Assembly (NCBI GenBank): GCA_903859155.1 | Contig: CAIOLO010000127.1 | Coordinates: 62,001-126,000 of the forward strand | Origin: an uncultured beta proteobacterium | GTDB lineage: Bacteria; Pseudomonadota; Gammaproteobacteria; Burkholderiales; SG8-39 | Length of the DNA stretch: 64,000 nucleotides | Reading direction: 5' to 3' | Part shown: in pieces, positions 22,628 to 32,217 of the stretch | Layout: every line of letters begins with the position of its first letter | Numbering within the stretch: position 1 is the first letter of the stretch | Notes under the pieces: generated by a model | What the model saw: the letters and a program-made list of their open reading frames with translations, nothing else | The model's database searches: none | Told to the model about the DNA's origin: nothing | Position numbers and translations under genes: made by a program

Positions 22628-23419
22628 ATGAAGCCAAGTTTAACGATTGTGGCGACGATTATGGCCGTGTTCCTGCTGGCCGGTTGCGGCCTGCAGGACG
22701 TCGATGAAACCGCGGGTTGGTCGGCCAACAAGCTCTACAGCGAAGCCAAGGACGAGTTGAACGCCGGCAATTACATCAAGGCGATCAAGTATTACGAGAA
22801 ACTGGAATCGCGCTTTCCCTACGGGCGCTATTCGCAGCAGGCGCAACTCGAAGTGGCCTATGCACATCACAAGGACAACGACGCAGTCAGCGCCGCGGCC
22901 GCCGCAGACCGTTTCATCAAGCTGCATCCCACCCACCCCAGTGTGGACTATGCCTATTACCTGAAGGGCATCATCTGGTTCAACGAAGACCAGAGCCTGT
23001 TTGCGCGCCTTGGCGACCAGGACCCCAGCGAGCGCGATCCCAAGGCGGCGCGCGATTCTTTCGAGGCATTCAAGGAACTGGTCAAGCGCTTCCCAGAGAG
23101 CAAATACGTCAAGGATTCGATACAGCGCATGCAGTGGCTGGTAAATGCGCTGGCGTCCCACGAGGTGCATGTGGCGCGCTATTACGTCGCTCGCCGCGCC
23201 TATGTCGCGGCAGCCAACCGCGCGCAGTTTGCGCTGCAGACCTATCCCAACGCCACCTCGCTGGAAGAGGCGCTGTTCATCCTGGTGAAGTCCTACGATG
23301 AGCTGGGCATGACCGACCTGCGCGACGACTCCGAGCGCATCATGCGCAAGAACTTCCCGGAGAGTCCGTATTTCAAGGGCGCGGTGGGACGCAAGGATCC
23401 GTGGTGGAAAATCTGGTAA
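22628..23419 (+). CDS. bamD: Outer-membrane assembly lipoprotein BamD
   Basis: Essential BAM-complex lipoprotein. 263 residues: signal peptide with lipobox LLAGC (Cys about 20), then TPR repeats starting AGWSANKLYSEAKDELNAGNYIKAIKYYEKLESRFPYG. The family-typical ARYYVARRAYVAAANRAQF and NFPESPYFKG are present. Divergent from rluD. Confidence 0.95.
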   Translation: MKPSLTIVATIMAVFLLAGCGLQDVDETAGWSANKLYSEAKDELNAGNYIKAIKYYEKLESRFPYGRYSQQAQLEVAYAHHKDNDAVSAAAAADRFIKLHPTHPSVDYAYYLKGIIWFNEDQSLFARLGDQDPSERDPKAARDSFEAFKELVKRFPESKYVKDSIQRMQWLVNALASHEVHVARYYVARRAYVAAANRAQFALQTYPNATSLEEALFILVKSYDELGMTDLRDDSERIMRKNFPESPYFKGAVGRKDPWWKIW

Positions 23420-23439
23420 CGCAAGCCGGATAAACGCCC

Positions 23440-25482
23440 TCAGGTCCTGCCCAGAAAATCCGCCGCCTCGTTGGCATCGCGGATCAGGCGCATGGGTGGC
23501 AGCGCGGCAACCAGCTTCCTGCCATAGGATTTGCCGATCAGGCGCGGATCGCAGATCACCAGCACACCACGGTCGTGTTCGTCGCGAATCAACCGCCCGG
23601 CGCCCTGCTTGAGCGCGATTGCCGCGTGCGGCAACTGATAGGTCATGAAGGCATTACGCCCGGCGCGCGCGATGCTTGCCAGGCGCTCCTCCATCACCGG
23701 ATCGTCCGGCGGAGCAAAGGGCAGCTTGTCGATCACCACCAGTCGCAGCGCATCGCCGCGCACGTCCACGCCCTCCCAGAAACTGGCGCTGGCCACCAGC
23801 ACCGCATTGCCCAGACGGCGAAACCGCTCCAGCAGCTCGCTGCGCGATCCTTCGCCTTGCGCGAGCAGCGGATAGGCCAGGCCCTCGCGCTCGAGGTCCC
23901 GGGCCAGCAGGTCGCGGGCTAGACGCATCGCCCGCAGCGTCGTAAACAGCAGAAAAGCCGACCCCCGCGCCGCGCGGATCAGCGGCAAGGCCGCATCGAC
24001 CACGGCGCGGGTGTGCTCGGCGCCGCCCGGCTCGGGAAGCGCGCGCGGCACGTAAAGCAGCGCCTGACTCGGATAGTCGAAAGGACTGTCCCAGCAGGCG
24101 GTGCGCGCCTGTTCCAGGCCCATGGCTTCGAGGTAATGCGCGAAATTCCCGCCGACGGCAAGCGTCGCCGAGGTGAGAATCCACGCGCGCGGCCGGCCGT
24201 CGATCTGCTTGCGGAAGAATTCGGCAATCGACAGCGGCGAGGCGTTCAGCGCGAGTGACTGGCTGTAGCTCTCGGCCCACTGCACCAGATTGTGCGCTTC
24301 GGTGTCGCGCCAGCGCTCCAGGCTGGCGCAGGCCTCGAGCGCGCGGTTCGCGCAGCGCGCCAGCCCCTCGTCGCGCTCGGCAACCCGCCCCAGCGCCCCG
24401 GCGAAGGCCTCCAGTGCGGCGGCCAAATCATCGACCGCGTCGGTGAAATTCTTCTCCTGCCGCAAATTGGCATTGGAGTAGCGCGCCGGCGGTCGCGGCA
24501 GCGACAAACGCAGCTCTCGCCCGGCGCGCTCCAGCCGGTCGGCGAACGCGGGCAGGTCGGGCATGTCGCGCGCCGCCTGTGCCATGGCAACCCTGGCGTC
24601 GCGCGCCAGTTCGACCAGTTGTCCGGTGGACAGGCTCTCGCCGAAGAACAGGGTTGCGGTCTGCGGCAGCTGGTGCGCCTCGTCAAGGATGACGGTGTTG
24701 CAGGCAGGCAGCAATTCGGCCATGCCCTCGTCCTTCAGCATCACGTCGGCGAAAAACAGATGGTGGTTGACCACCACGACCTCAGCCGCCAGCGCGTCAC
24801 GCCGCGCCGCCATGACAAAACACTTTTCATGGTCGGGGCATTGCTGACCCAGGCAGCTCTCCCGGGTGGAAGTGGCGAAACTCCAGGCAGATGAAGACTC
24901 GGGCACCTCGGTGGCCTCGCTGCAATCGCCGCTGCGGGTCACCCGCGCGAAGCGCGCAATCGCCTGCAGATGCCCCACGTCCTCGCGCGCGAACAAAAGC
25001 GCCTCGCTGATATTGCGCTTCAGGTGATACTGGCACACATAATTGGCGCGGCCTTTGAGCAAGGCGATGGTGACCGGCGCGTTGATCGCCTTGCACACCG
25101 TGGGCAGGTCGCGGCGGTAGAGCTGGTCCTGCAGGGTCTTGGTGCCGGTGGAAACAATCACCTTGCCGCCGGAGAGCAGCGCCGGCACCAGGTAGGCCAG
25201 TGTTTTTCCGGTGCCGGTACCGGCCTCGCACACCAGTACGCCGCAATCGTGAATCGCCTGCGCGACGCTGTCGGCCATCTCCAGTTGCTGGAGGCGCACA
25301 CGGTAATCCGGTATGCCCCGCGACAGCGCGCCGCCCTCGGCGAACAGCGCATGCAGCGCTTCCGTGGAAATTGCCGCCTGGCGCGGTGCGGCGGGCAGCG
25401 CGTCAAGCACCTGCGCATCTGCCGATGCGGCGGCAGGCAGCGGAACCGACGGCACCTTGGCCGCGCTACCGGAGTTCTTCAA
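23440..25482 (-). CDS. DinG/YoaA-family Fe-S DNA helicase
   Basis: XPD-like superfamily 2 helicase, 5'-3' polarity in the family, used in DNA repair. 680 residues. Walker A CEAGTGTGKTLAYLVPAL near residue 85; four-Cys Fe-S cluster region from NYVCQYHL through ESCLGQQCPDHEKCF; Walker B VILDEAHQLP; C-terminal motif VI region GAGRLIRDEHDRGVLVICD. The extended N-terminus (about 40 Ala/Pro-rich residues) is not conserved. More like YoaA than E. coli DinG in length; convergent with bamD. Confidence 0.88.
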   Translation of the reverse strand: MKNSGSAAKVPSVPLPAAASADAQVLDALPAAPRQAAISTEALHALFAEGGALSRGIPDYRVRLQQLEMADSVAQAIHDCGVLVCEAGTGTGKTLAYLVPALLSGGKVIVSTGTKTLQDQLYRRDLPTVCKAINAPVTIALLKGRANYVCQYHLKRNISEALLFAREDVGHLQAIARFARVTRSGDCSEATEVPESSSAWSFATSTRESCLGQQCPDHEKCFVMAARRDALAAEVVVVNHHLFFADVMLKDEGMAELLPACNTVILDEAHQLPQTATLFFGESLSTGQLVELARDARVAMAQAARDMPDLPAFADRLERAGRELRLSLPRPPARYSNANLRQEKNFTDAVDDLAAALEAFAGALGRVAERDEGLARCANRALEACASLERWRDTEAHNLVQWAESYSQSLALNASPLSIAEFFRKQIDGRPRAWILTSATLAVGGNFAHYLEAMGLEQARTACWDSPFDYPSQALLYVPRALPEPGGAEHTRAVVDAALPLIRAARGSAFLLFTTLRAMRLARDLLARDLEREGLAYPLLAQGEGSRSELLERFRRLGNAVLVASASFWEGVDVRGDALRLVVIDKLPFAPPDDPVMEERLASIARAGRNAFMTYQLPHAAIALKQGAGRLIRDEHDRGVLVICDPRLIGKSYGRKLVAALPPMRLIRDANEAADFLGRT

Positions 25483-25725
25483 CCGTGACCCAGACGCGCC
25501 GGCTTTCCTGACGCTGCACGCGCCGCTTGCCGAGGGCGGCGCGCAGCGCGGTTGGCAATAGAGCCGGAAGGAGAAGCAGGAGTTTTTTCATTGAAGGTGA
25601 TCGCTAACGTAACTGTAACGCGCAGCAAGGCGAATCTGCCGACCTGATTGCTGCCGCATTGCCTCTTCAAGGCCGCGACAGGCATGCCGCTTTACTTTTC
25701 CGCCCTATTCTCTTAAATTACTTTA

Positions 25726-26334
25726 ATGCACGCAATCAATAGATTGTTTTTATTTATAATTTTAGCCACCATCAGCACCGGTTGCGCGATATTTGCCGGC
25801 TCCCCAGGCAGTCCCGCACCGGTGGTGACCGCGGCCGTGTCGTCCCCATCCAGCAGCGGCATGTCGTCGCGTTTGCCCGATTCGGCGGTCGCAGCGCCCG
25901 CAGTGGCCGCTGCACGTGACCCCGGCCGCACCGCAGCAGAGAATTCCGCGCTTCACGCGCCATCGCCCGATGCCCTGTTCTCGGCGCTTGCCGCACTGGG
26001 AATCGACTACCACTATGGCGGCCATTCTCCGGCCACCGGCTTTGACTGCAGCGGCCTGGTTGCCCATGTTTTCCACAATGCCTACGGGTTGAGCATTCCG
26101 GCGCAAACCGGCGCACAGAGCCGGCTGGGGAAACCGATAGACCTGCGCCAGATCGAAACCGGCGATCTGGTTTTCTATAACACCCAGGGCCAACCGAACA
26201 CCCACGTGGGAATCTACATCGGCGACAACCGCTTCATCCACGCGCCGCGCACCGGCGCCGCCGTGCGCATCGAGAGCATGCGCAGCACTTATTGGAAAAC
26301 CCGTTTCAACGGCGCCCGCCGCATCGTCTTCTAG
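25726..26334 (+). CDS. NlpC/P60-family lipoprotein peptidase
   Basis: Predicted outer-membrane-anchored cell-wall endopeptidase. 202 residues: lipobox region ISTGC (Cys about 20), a low-complexity Ser/Pro/Ala linker to about residue 80, then an NlpC/P60 domain with the catalytic Cys in FDCSGLVAHVF, His in THVGIYIGDN and a third polar residue FIHAP. AT-rich sequence precedes the start and no Shine-Dalgarno element is evident. Similar to E. coli Spr/NlpC types. Confidence 0.88.
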   Translation: MHAINRLFLFIILATISTGCAIFAGSPGSPAPVVTAAVSSPSSSGMSSRLPDSAVAAPAVAAARDPGRTAAENSALHAPSPDALFSALAALGIDYHYGGHSPATGFDCSGLVAHVFHNAYGLSIPAQTGAQSRLGKPIDLRQIETGDLVFYNTQGQPNTHVGIYIGDNRFIHAPRTGAAVRIESMRSTYWKTRFNGARRIVF

Positions 26335-26381
26335 CCCTGCTTGCTGCTGCGCGCGCTCCCGGGTTGTCCGCTCCTGCGGCG

Positions 26382-27143
26382 CTACCCCGTCTGCAGACTG
26401 AAGATCACCGGAATATCCACGGCGAACTCGCGCCCGCGCAATGCCGGCGGAATCGTCGTCATCGGCTTGGCCTTGGTGACCATGTCGACGGCGGTCCGGT
26501 CCAGCAGATCGAATCCGCTGGAAGTCTTCACCGCGATGCTTTGCATCAGGCCATTGGCGCCGATGACGATGCGAATTTCGACCCTGCCTGCCCATCCCTT
26601 TTCCATGGCGATGGCGGGATAACGCTTGTAACGATTGGCAGCACCCAGCAATGCCAGGCGATATTGATCGAGGGTGCCTCTGTCAGCGGCGTCCGTTTGC
26701 CCCGGTGCCGGGGCGGCGGGCACTGGAGCAGAGGGCACTTCCGGCACGCGCGCCGTATTGGCCGGCGCCTGGGGGACGCTGGGCGGCGCGGGCGCGGTCT
26801 GCAACGGAGGCGGCTCGGAAACGCGCGGTGCGGACGGCGCCGTATCGGGCCGCGTGAGCAATGGACGCGGCGGCTCGGGCTCAGGTTTGAGCGGCGTCCT
26901 GGAACGCTCCGGTTCGCGCGGACGCGGCACCTCGGCAAGCGTGCTCGGCGGCGCCTCGGCGCGGCGGGAGATGGTGGCGGTGAGCACCGTCACCGCCACC
27001 GCCGCGGGCGGCCCCTGGCGCATCCCGGGAAACAGCAGCAACACCGCCGCATGCGCGAGTATCGAAGCGATCACGCATATCATCAGGACCCGGTCTTGCG
27101 ATCCGGGGCCAGACAGGATGGCGGCGTGGAAACTGGCGGACAT
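26382..27143 (-). CDS. tonB: Energy transducer TonB
   Basis: Couples the proton-motive force to outer-membrane receptors. 253 residues when started at MSASFHAAIL (27143). A single N-terminal TM anchor (VLMICVIASILAHAAVLLLF, with the His typical of the ExbB-contact face), a long Pro-rich periplasmic spacer and a C-terminal TonB domain (YPAIAMEKGWAGRVEIRIVI). No exbB/exbD follows within the window. An earlier in-frame start at 27293 adds 50 residues that do not look like a TonB N-terminus. Confidence 0.85.
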   Translation of the reverse strand: MSASFHAAILSGPGSQDRVLMICVIASILAHAAVLLLFPGMRQGPPAAVAVTVLTATISRRAEAPPSTLAEVPRPREPERSRTPLKPEPEPPRPLLTRPDTAPSAPRVSEPPPLQTAPAPPSVPQAPANTARVPEVPSAPVPAAPAPGQTDAADRGTLDQYRLALLGAANRYKRYPAIAMEKGWAGRVEIRIVIGANGLMQSIAVKTSSGFDLLDRTAVDMVTKAKPMTTIPPALRGREFAVDIPVIFSLQTG

Positions 27144-27386
27144 GAACGGGAGAATTTCGGCTTCGCTGCGACCCACAACGATACCCGTTGCGCTCCGGCT
27201 TCTCAAGCTGGCACGCAGGCTGCTCGCGGGCTCCCCTGCACGCCGCGCCGCCGGGATGGCGTGCGCCACGGAAACCGGCGACAATCCGCACATGATGCTT
27301 TCGCGCTGCGGCGTCTTCCCCCTGCAAATCCCTGCAACGCAGCATTCCGTCCTGCCCTGCCGAATAACACGCCGAAGCCGCCACCC

Positions 27387-28616
27387 ATGACTGCCATGCC
27401 CACCCAGCGCTCCATCCTGCTCGTCACCGTCTGCGCACTCACCATCGTCACGCTAAGCATGGGCATCCGCCAGTCGTTCGGATTGTTCACCCGCCCGGTC
27501 AGCATGGATCTTGGCCTCGGACGCCAGGTTTTCAGCATGGCAATCGCCATCCAGACACTGATCACCGGCTTCGGCAATCCGATTGCCGGCGCCCTGGCCG
27601 ACCGCTTCGGCACGCAACGCGTCGCCATGGGCGGGGGAGTTCTCTACATCTTCGGCCTGGCACTGGGTTCACTCAGCCAGGAGGCGCTGCATCTGCAACT
27701 CACCTTCGGCATTCTGATGGGCATGGCGCTCTCCGCGGTGAGCATGTCGGTGATGTTCGGCGCGGTGGCGCGCGTGGTAAAACCGGAGAAGCGCACCGCG
27801 GCGTTCGGCATCGTCACCGCCGGCGGATCGATCGGCCAGTTCCTGATGATTCCCACGGCGAGCGCGCTGATGACCAGCCTCGGCTGGCGCGAGACACTGC
27901 TTTGGCTCACGCTGGCCGCGGCCACCATGATCGTGGTGGCGATGCCGCTGCGCCTGTCGGACCGGACCCCGACGCGCCATTCGTCAGCAGAGGCGAACTC
28001 CCTCACGCAGGCGCTGCGCGAAGCGCGCGGCCACCGCGGTTACTGGCTGCTCACCGCGAGCTTTTTCGTCTGCGGCTTTCATGTCTCCTTCGTCGCCACC
28101 CACTTTCCGGCCTATCTTGCCGACCGCGGCATGCTGCCGGGCGTGATCGCCACGGCATTCGCGCTGATCGGTCTATGCAACATTTTCGGCTCCTATCTTT
28201 TCGGCGTGCTCTCCGGACGCTGGCGCAAACGCTATGTGCTCGCCTTCATCTATAGCGCGCGCGCCGTGCTGTTCGTGCCGCTCTTGTTCCTGCCGATGAC
28301 GCCGGAACTGGCCATGGCCTTCGCCGCCGGCATGGGATTTCTTTATCTGGGCACGGTCCCGCCAACCAGCGGCATCGTCGCGCAAATCTTTGGCGTGCGT
28401 TACATGAGCACGCTGATGGGCATAGTGCTGCTGTCGCACCAGATTGGCGGATTCCTCGGCGCGTGGCTGGCTGGCTATCTGTACGACAAAACCGGCTCCT
28501 ATGAAATCGTCTGGATGATCAACATTGCGCTTGGCCTGGCCGCCGCGGCAATCATCGCGCCGGCCGGTGACACACCCATTGCGAGAATCCCAGCCAAGGA
28601 AACAGCCCCGGCATGA
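27387..28616 (+). CDS. MFS transporter (12 TM)
   Basis: 409 residues from ATG at 27387; the same frame is open for a further 1.1 kb upstream, antisense to tonB, which I reject. Two six-helix halves; the loop 2-3 MFS signature is ADRFGTQRVAMGGG. The N-terminal SMGIRQSFGLFTRPVSMDLGL is characteristic of monocarboxylate/oxalate-type carriers of the family. Its stop overlaps the start of the amidase gene (ATGA), suggesting uptake and hydrolysis of the same amide or its product. Confidence 0.87.
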   Translation: MTAMPTQRSILLVTVCALTIVTLSMGIRQSFGLFTRPVSMDLGLGRQVFSMAIAIQTLITGFGNPIAGALADRFGTQRVAMGGGVLYIFGLALGSLSQEALHLQLTFGILMGMALSAVSMSVMFGAVARVVKPEKRTAAFGIVTAGGSIGQFLMIPTASALMTSLGWRETLLWLTLAAATMIVVAMPLRLSDRTPTRHSSAEANSLTQALREARGHRGYWLLTASFFVCGFHVSFVATHFPAYLADRGMLPGVIATAFALIGLCNIFGSYLFGVLSGRWRKRYVLAFIYSARAVLFVPLLFLPMTPELAMAFAAGMGFLYLGTVPPTSGIVAQIFGVRYMSTLMGIVLLSHQIGGFLGAWLAGYLYDKTGSYEIVWMINIALGLAAAAIIAPAGDTPIARIPAKETAPA

Positions 28617-29902
28617 ACAAACTCCATACCCTGAGCGCCGTGGCGGCGGCGCGGCAAATCGCGCAGCGCAGCCTGAGCGTGGAAACCTACGCGCGCGCCT
28701 GCCTCGAGCGCATCGCCGAGCGTGAACCCGACGTGCAGGCCTTTGCCTATTTCAATCCCGGGCAGGTACTCACCCGGGCGCGCACCCTCGATGCGGGCAC
28801 CATCATGGGCCCACTGCACGGCCTGCCAGTAGCGGTCAAAGATATTTTCGACACCTTCGACATGCCCACCGAATATGGCTCGGCGGTCTACCAGGGGCAC
28901 CGCCCGGCAGCCGATGCGGCGGTGGTGGCGCTGACACGGCATCTGGGCGGACTCATCGTCGGCAAAACCGTGACCACCGAGTTCGCCACCTTTCCGGCAG
29001 GAAAAACGCGCAACCCGCTCAACCTGGCACACACGCCGGGCGGGTCCTCGAGCGGCTCGGCCGCGGGCGTGGCCGATGGTTTTTTTCCGCTGGCCTTCGG
29101 CACGCAGACTGCCGGTTCGGTGATCCGCCCGGCAGCCTATTGCGGTATCACCGGCTACAAGCCCAGCTTCGGCACGCTGGCGCGCGGCGGTGTCAAAACC
29201 GGGTCGGACACGCTGGACACGGTGGGCCTTTTCTCGCGCAGCATCGAAGACGCAGCCTATTTCATCGCGGCACTGACGCGCCGGCCCGAATTGCAGCTCA
29301 GGCCCTGGCCGGCCGCTGCGCCCCGTGTGGGCCTGTGCCGGGGCTTCCAGTGGTCGCAGGTGCAAGCGGAGATGTCTGCGGCATTTGAGAACGCGGCCAC
29401 GATGCTGGCGAAGGCGGGTGCCGTGGTGCGCGAAATTACGCTGCCGTCACGCTTCGAGGGCATCGCCCGGGCGCAGGCCAGCGTCATGGCCTACGAAGGC
29501 GGAGCCAACCGCGCCGACGACGTGCTGCGCCATGGCGACAGGATGGACCCGCGGCTGGCCGAACGCTGCCGGCAAGGGCTCGAAATCTCCGGCAACGAAT
29601 ACGCCGACGCCGTGGCACTGGCGCGCCAGTGCCGCGCACAGCTTGCCGATGCCTTCGACGACTGCGATGTGTTGCTCAGCGCCGCCGCACTGGGCGAAGC
29701 CCCCGAGGGTCTTGCCTACACCGGCGATCCGATCATGAACGGCACCTGGACGCTGCTCTACACACCCTGCGTTACCGTCAATGCGGGCAAAGGACCCAAG
29801 GGCCTGCCGGTGGGACTGCAGGTGGTGGGGCGGATTGCCGACGATGCGCGCACGCTGTCGGCGGCCGACTGGATCTCCAGGCACCTCGGCCTACCCTGCT
29901 AG
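28613..29902 (+). CDS. Amidase-signature family hydrolase
   Basis: 429 residues. The Ser-cisSer-Lys triad of the family is present: Lys in GLPVAVKDIFDT (about 76), cis-Ser and nucleophile Ser in PGGSSSGSAAGVADG and FGTQTAGSVIRPAAYCG. Homologous to GatA but shorter and lacking gatB/gatC neighbours, so a small-molecule amidase is more likely. Coupled to the MFS gene upstream. Substrate unknown. Confidence 0.88.
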   Translation: MNKLHTLSAVAAARQIAQRSLSVETYARACLERIAEREPDVQAFAYFNPGQVLTRARTLDAGTIMGPLHGLPVAVKDIFDTFDMPTEYGSAVYQGHRPAADAAVVALTRHLGGLIVGKTVTTEFATFPAGKTRNPLNLAHTPGGSSSGSAAGVADGFFPLAFGTQTAGSVIRPAAYCGITGYKPSFGTLARGGVKTGSDTLDTVGLFSRSIEDAAYFIAALTRRPELQLRPWPAAAPRVGLCRGFQWSQVQAEMSAAFENAATMLAKAGAVVREITLPSRFEGIARAQASVMAYEGGANRADDVLRHGDRMDPRLAERCRQGLEISGNEYADAVALARQCRAQLADAFDDCDVLLSAAALGEAPEGLAYTGDPIMNGTWTLLYTPCVTVNAGKGPKGLPVGLQVVGRIADDARTLSAADWISRHLGLPC

Positions 29903-30087
29903 CGGGCGGCAAGCACAGCCAATCAAGACGGCCCGCGCTGGAAACACGGCAGCCCGGTTCGACAAGCCACGCCCTGAAGCGGAACCATCGCCACTGACCT
30001 GCCCGGGGATGATCCGCGACGCCGCGCACGCCCGATATCGCGGTCTTCGAACCTGCGATCCGGCGAACGCCCCGGACGAAACCGGCC

Positions 30088-30627
30088 CTAAGCAGACCCG
30101 GGCACAGGAACCCGGTGCAGCTTCATGCCCATCGAGACCGAGGTGTAGTAGCCCAGCAACGCCAACACTTCCGCGATGCCGTTGCGGCCCAGAAGTTTTT
30201 CCGCGCGGTTGAACACCTCGTCCGAACCTCCGCCCGGCGCCATTGAAATCATCGCCAGATCGTAGAGCGCACGCTCCCGCTCGTTGTCGAGCACCGGCAC
30301 CTGGCCAGCGCGGATCGCGTCGAACACGCCTTGCGGAAAGCCGAGGTCGCGGCACATCTTCACATGCGCGGCCCAGACGTATTCGCCCTTCCAGTGATTG
30401 GCGATGATGCAGATGGTGAGTTCGACCTCGCGCTCGGAGAGCGAGCTGGCCTTGTTGAGAAAAGTGCCGATCGTCTCCAGCACGGCGGCGAGTCGGGGTG
30501 AATGAATCCAAATCTTGTAGGGCGTGAGCAGGCGGCCGCGCCCAGCGACCAGGTCCTTGAATACCTTCGCCTGTTCGGCACTCAATTTGTCTTCCGGAAT
30601 TTCCTTGATGCGGATCTGTTCTGCCAT
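30088..30627 (-). CDS. Carboxymuconolactone decarboxylase (AhpD-like) family protein
   Basis: 179 residues from MAEQIRIKEIP. The all-helical CMD domain shows SEREVELTICIIANHWKGEYVWAAHVKMCRDLG; the redox CxxC of AhpD is absent, so a peroxidase-reducing role is unlikely and a decarboxylase-like or unknown role is left. Convergent with the amidase gene, 185 bases beyond its stop. The in-frame upstream start (30672) lacks family similarity. Confidence 0.8.
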   Translation of the reverse strand: MAEQIRIKEIPEDKLSAEQAKVFKDLVAGRGRLLTPYKIWIHSPRLAAVLETIGTFLNKASSLSEREVELTICIIANHWKGEYVWAAHVKMCRDLGFPQGVFDAIRAGQVPVLDNERERALYDLAMISMAPGGGSDEVFNRAEKLLGRNGIAEVLALLGYYTSVSMGMKLHRVPVPGSA

Positions 30628-30689
30628 TGCGCCTGTCTCCCAAAGTGCCAAGCTCATGCCCGGTACCCGCAACTTTACTCCGGTTCAAA

Positions 30690-30842
30690 ATGAGAAGACC
30701 TTCGGCAGTTCAAGGGTGCGGGTTCTCGTCGTTGCTCTCGACGGGCGATCCCTGCGAGAGCCTGCGCTATCACGGCTATATCGGCATGGAGAAGGCAGCC
30801 GTTGCAATCATTGCGGACTGGATCAGGAAACCGACGAACTGA
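30690..30842 (+). pseudogene. Probable remnant of an alpha/beta-hydrolase C-terminus
   Basis: The frame ends STGDPCESLRYHGYIGMEKA AVAIIADWIRKPTN and then stops. This HGYxGME...AIADWI pattern resembles the catalytic-His end of alpha/beta hydrolases. There is no room for an N-terminal part: the region immediately upstream is the divergent CMD gene. It fills most of the 309-bp gap between the CMD and peroxiredoxin genes; nothing else is seen there. Confidence 0.35.
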
Positions 30843-30936
30843 TCTTCATCCCGAGGGACGCTACGCCCCCGGGACATCCGCGAAGCAGGATTTACGCCTT
30901 CATCGACCCTACCCCGGGGAATGCAACCAGCCTGCC

Positions 30937-31689
30937 TCAGGCGGCTTTGCCGGCGGCGAAGTACGCCTCCAGATCGTCCGCGGAGCCGACCAGCTTGCCG
31001 CCGATAAACACCTGTGGCCAGGTGCCGCTGCCGGAGACCGCGCGCAGGGTGCTCGAGGTGATGTGCCTGCCGAGGCTGATTTCGTCATAGCGATAGCCCT
31101 TGGCCTCAAGCAGCGCCTTGGCGCGCGCGCAATGCGGGCAGCCGGGTTTGGCGAAGATCACCACCGGTTCGGGCGCGACCGCCTTCGGGTTGATGTACTT
31201 GAGCATGGTTTCGGCATCGGAGACTTCAAACGGATCGCCTTCTTTTTCCGGTTCGATGAACATCTTCTCGACCACGCCGTCTTTCACCAGCATGGAGTAG
31301 CGCCACGAGCGCTTGCCGAATCCAATGCTGGATTTGTCGACCAGCAAGCCCATGCCGGCGCTGAAATCGCCATTTCCATCAGGCAGCAGCGTGATGTTCT
31401 GCGCTTCCTGTTCCTGCGCCCACTGGTTCATGACAAAAGCGTCATTGACCGACAGGCAGACAATCTGGTCCACGCCGTTTGCCTTGAACACGCGGGCAAG
31501 CTCGTTGTAACGCGGCAGATGCGTGCTCGAACAAGTCGGCGTAAACGCGCCGGGCAGCGAAAACACCACGACTGCCTTGCCTTTGAAAACGTCGTCCGTA
31601 GTGACATCCTTCCACTGGTTGTCGCTACGGGTCTTGAATGTCACATTGGGTACTCGTTTGCCTTCGAGGCTTTTCGCGCTGGGTAGCAT
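30937..31689 (-). CDS. Peroxiredoxin-5/glutaredoxin fusion
   Basis: Self-contained glutathione-dependent peroxidase. 250 residues. The N-terminal Prx5 domain carries the peroxidatic Cys in PGAFTPTCSSTHLPRY (about residue 47), and the C-terminal glutaredoxin domain carries CPHC in FAKPGCPHCARAKALLE, with the GSH-binding TWPQVFIGG. I chose the ATG at 31689, which has AGGA six bases upstream, over the ATG two codons earlier. Hybrid Prx5 proteins are known in proteobacteria. Confidence 0.93.
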   Translation of the reverse strand: MLPSAKSLEGKRVPNVTFKTRSDNQWKDVTTDDVFKGKAVVVFSLPGAFTPTCSSTHLPRYNELARVFKANGVDQIVCLSVNDAFVMNQWAQEQEAQNITLLPDGNGDFSAGMGLLVDKSSIGFGKRSWRYSMLVKDGVVEKMFIEPEKEGDPFEVSDAETMLKYINPKAVAPEPVVIFAKPGCPHCARAKALLEAKGYRYDEISLGRHITSSTLRAVSGSGTWPQVFIGGKLVGSADDLEAYFAAGKAA

Positions 31690-32217
31690 GGTCATTCCTA
31701 TTTAGTCGAAAATGATTGCAAAAATCCTTTCCCTGCGAGGGAAAGGCGGGACGTTTGAAAACATATGCCCTCGCGCCTGAATTCACCGTTTGCCAACGCA
31801 CCATCCGCGGTGATCACGGTAATGGCTCGTTGCTTGCGAGGGCGGTGGCGGTTTAATCAAAAGAGCTTCTTATTTATGCGCGTTGGCGCACCGAATCGGC
31901 AGAGCAGTCTAGCCAAGCTTGGACACTCCCGTCAAACAACAACCACAAGGAATCCCCACGAAATGCCCACACCTGTTTGTTGCAGTATTGGCAACCCTCG
32001 CCATTGGATGATGCATTTCGCTGCCCGCAGCCCCGCTGGACCGCAAGAGGCAACCGGCGACACCGCCATCGTGGTTCCGGCCCGCCAGGCCTGTCGCGCG
32101 CGAGTCACCGCCGCGCTCACCCCCATTGCGGGGGCAGAACCGATCGCGCCACCGCAAAAACCGCGGGCGCAACTGCAACACGGCGGCAGCTGCAGGCCCC
32201 AGTGGGCGCTGAAATGA
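31690..32217. other. 528-bp gap with a possible decayed exported-peptide gene
   Basis: At 31958 an ACG codon with AAGGA six bases upstream opens a frame reading (M)KCPHLFVAVLATLAIG then a TGA at 32009, which looks like a signal peptide whose ATG has become ACG. A second frame with an ATG at 31963 stays open to 32217 (Ala/Pro-rich, no homology recognised). Either a pseudogene or coincidence. No other element seen. Confidence 0.25.

Noticed and set aside
26292-27386. N-terminal extension of the MFS transporter frame by 365 codons
   Set aside because: Antisense to tonB, Arg/Gly-rich low-complexity product; a good MFS N-terminus begins at 27387.
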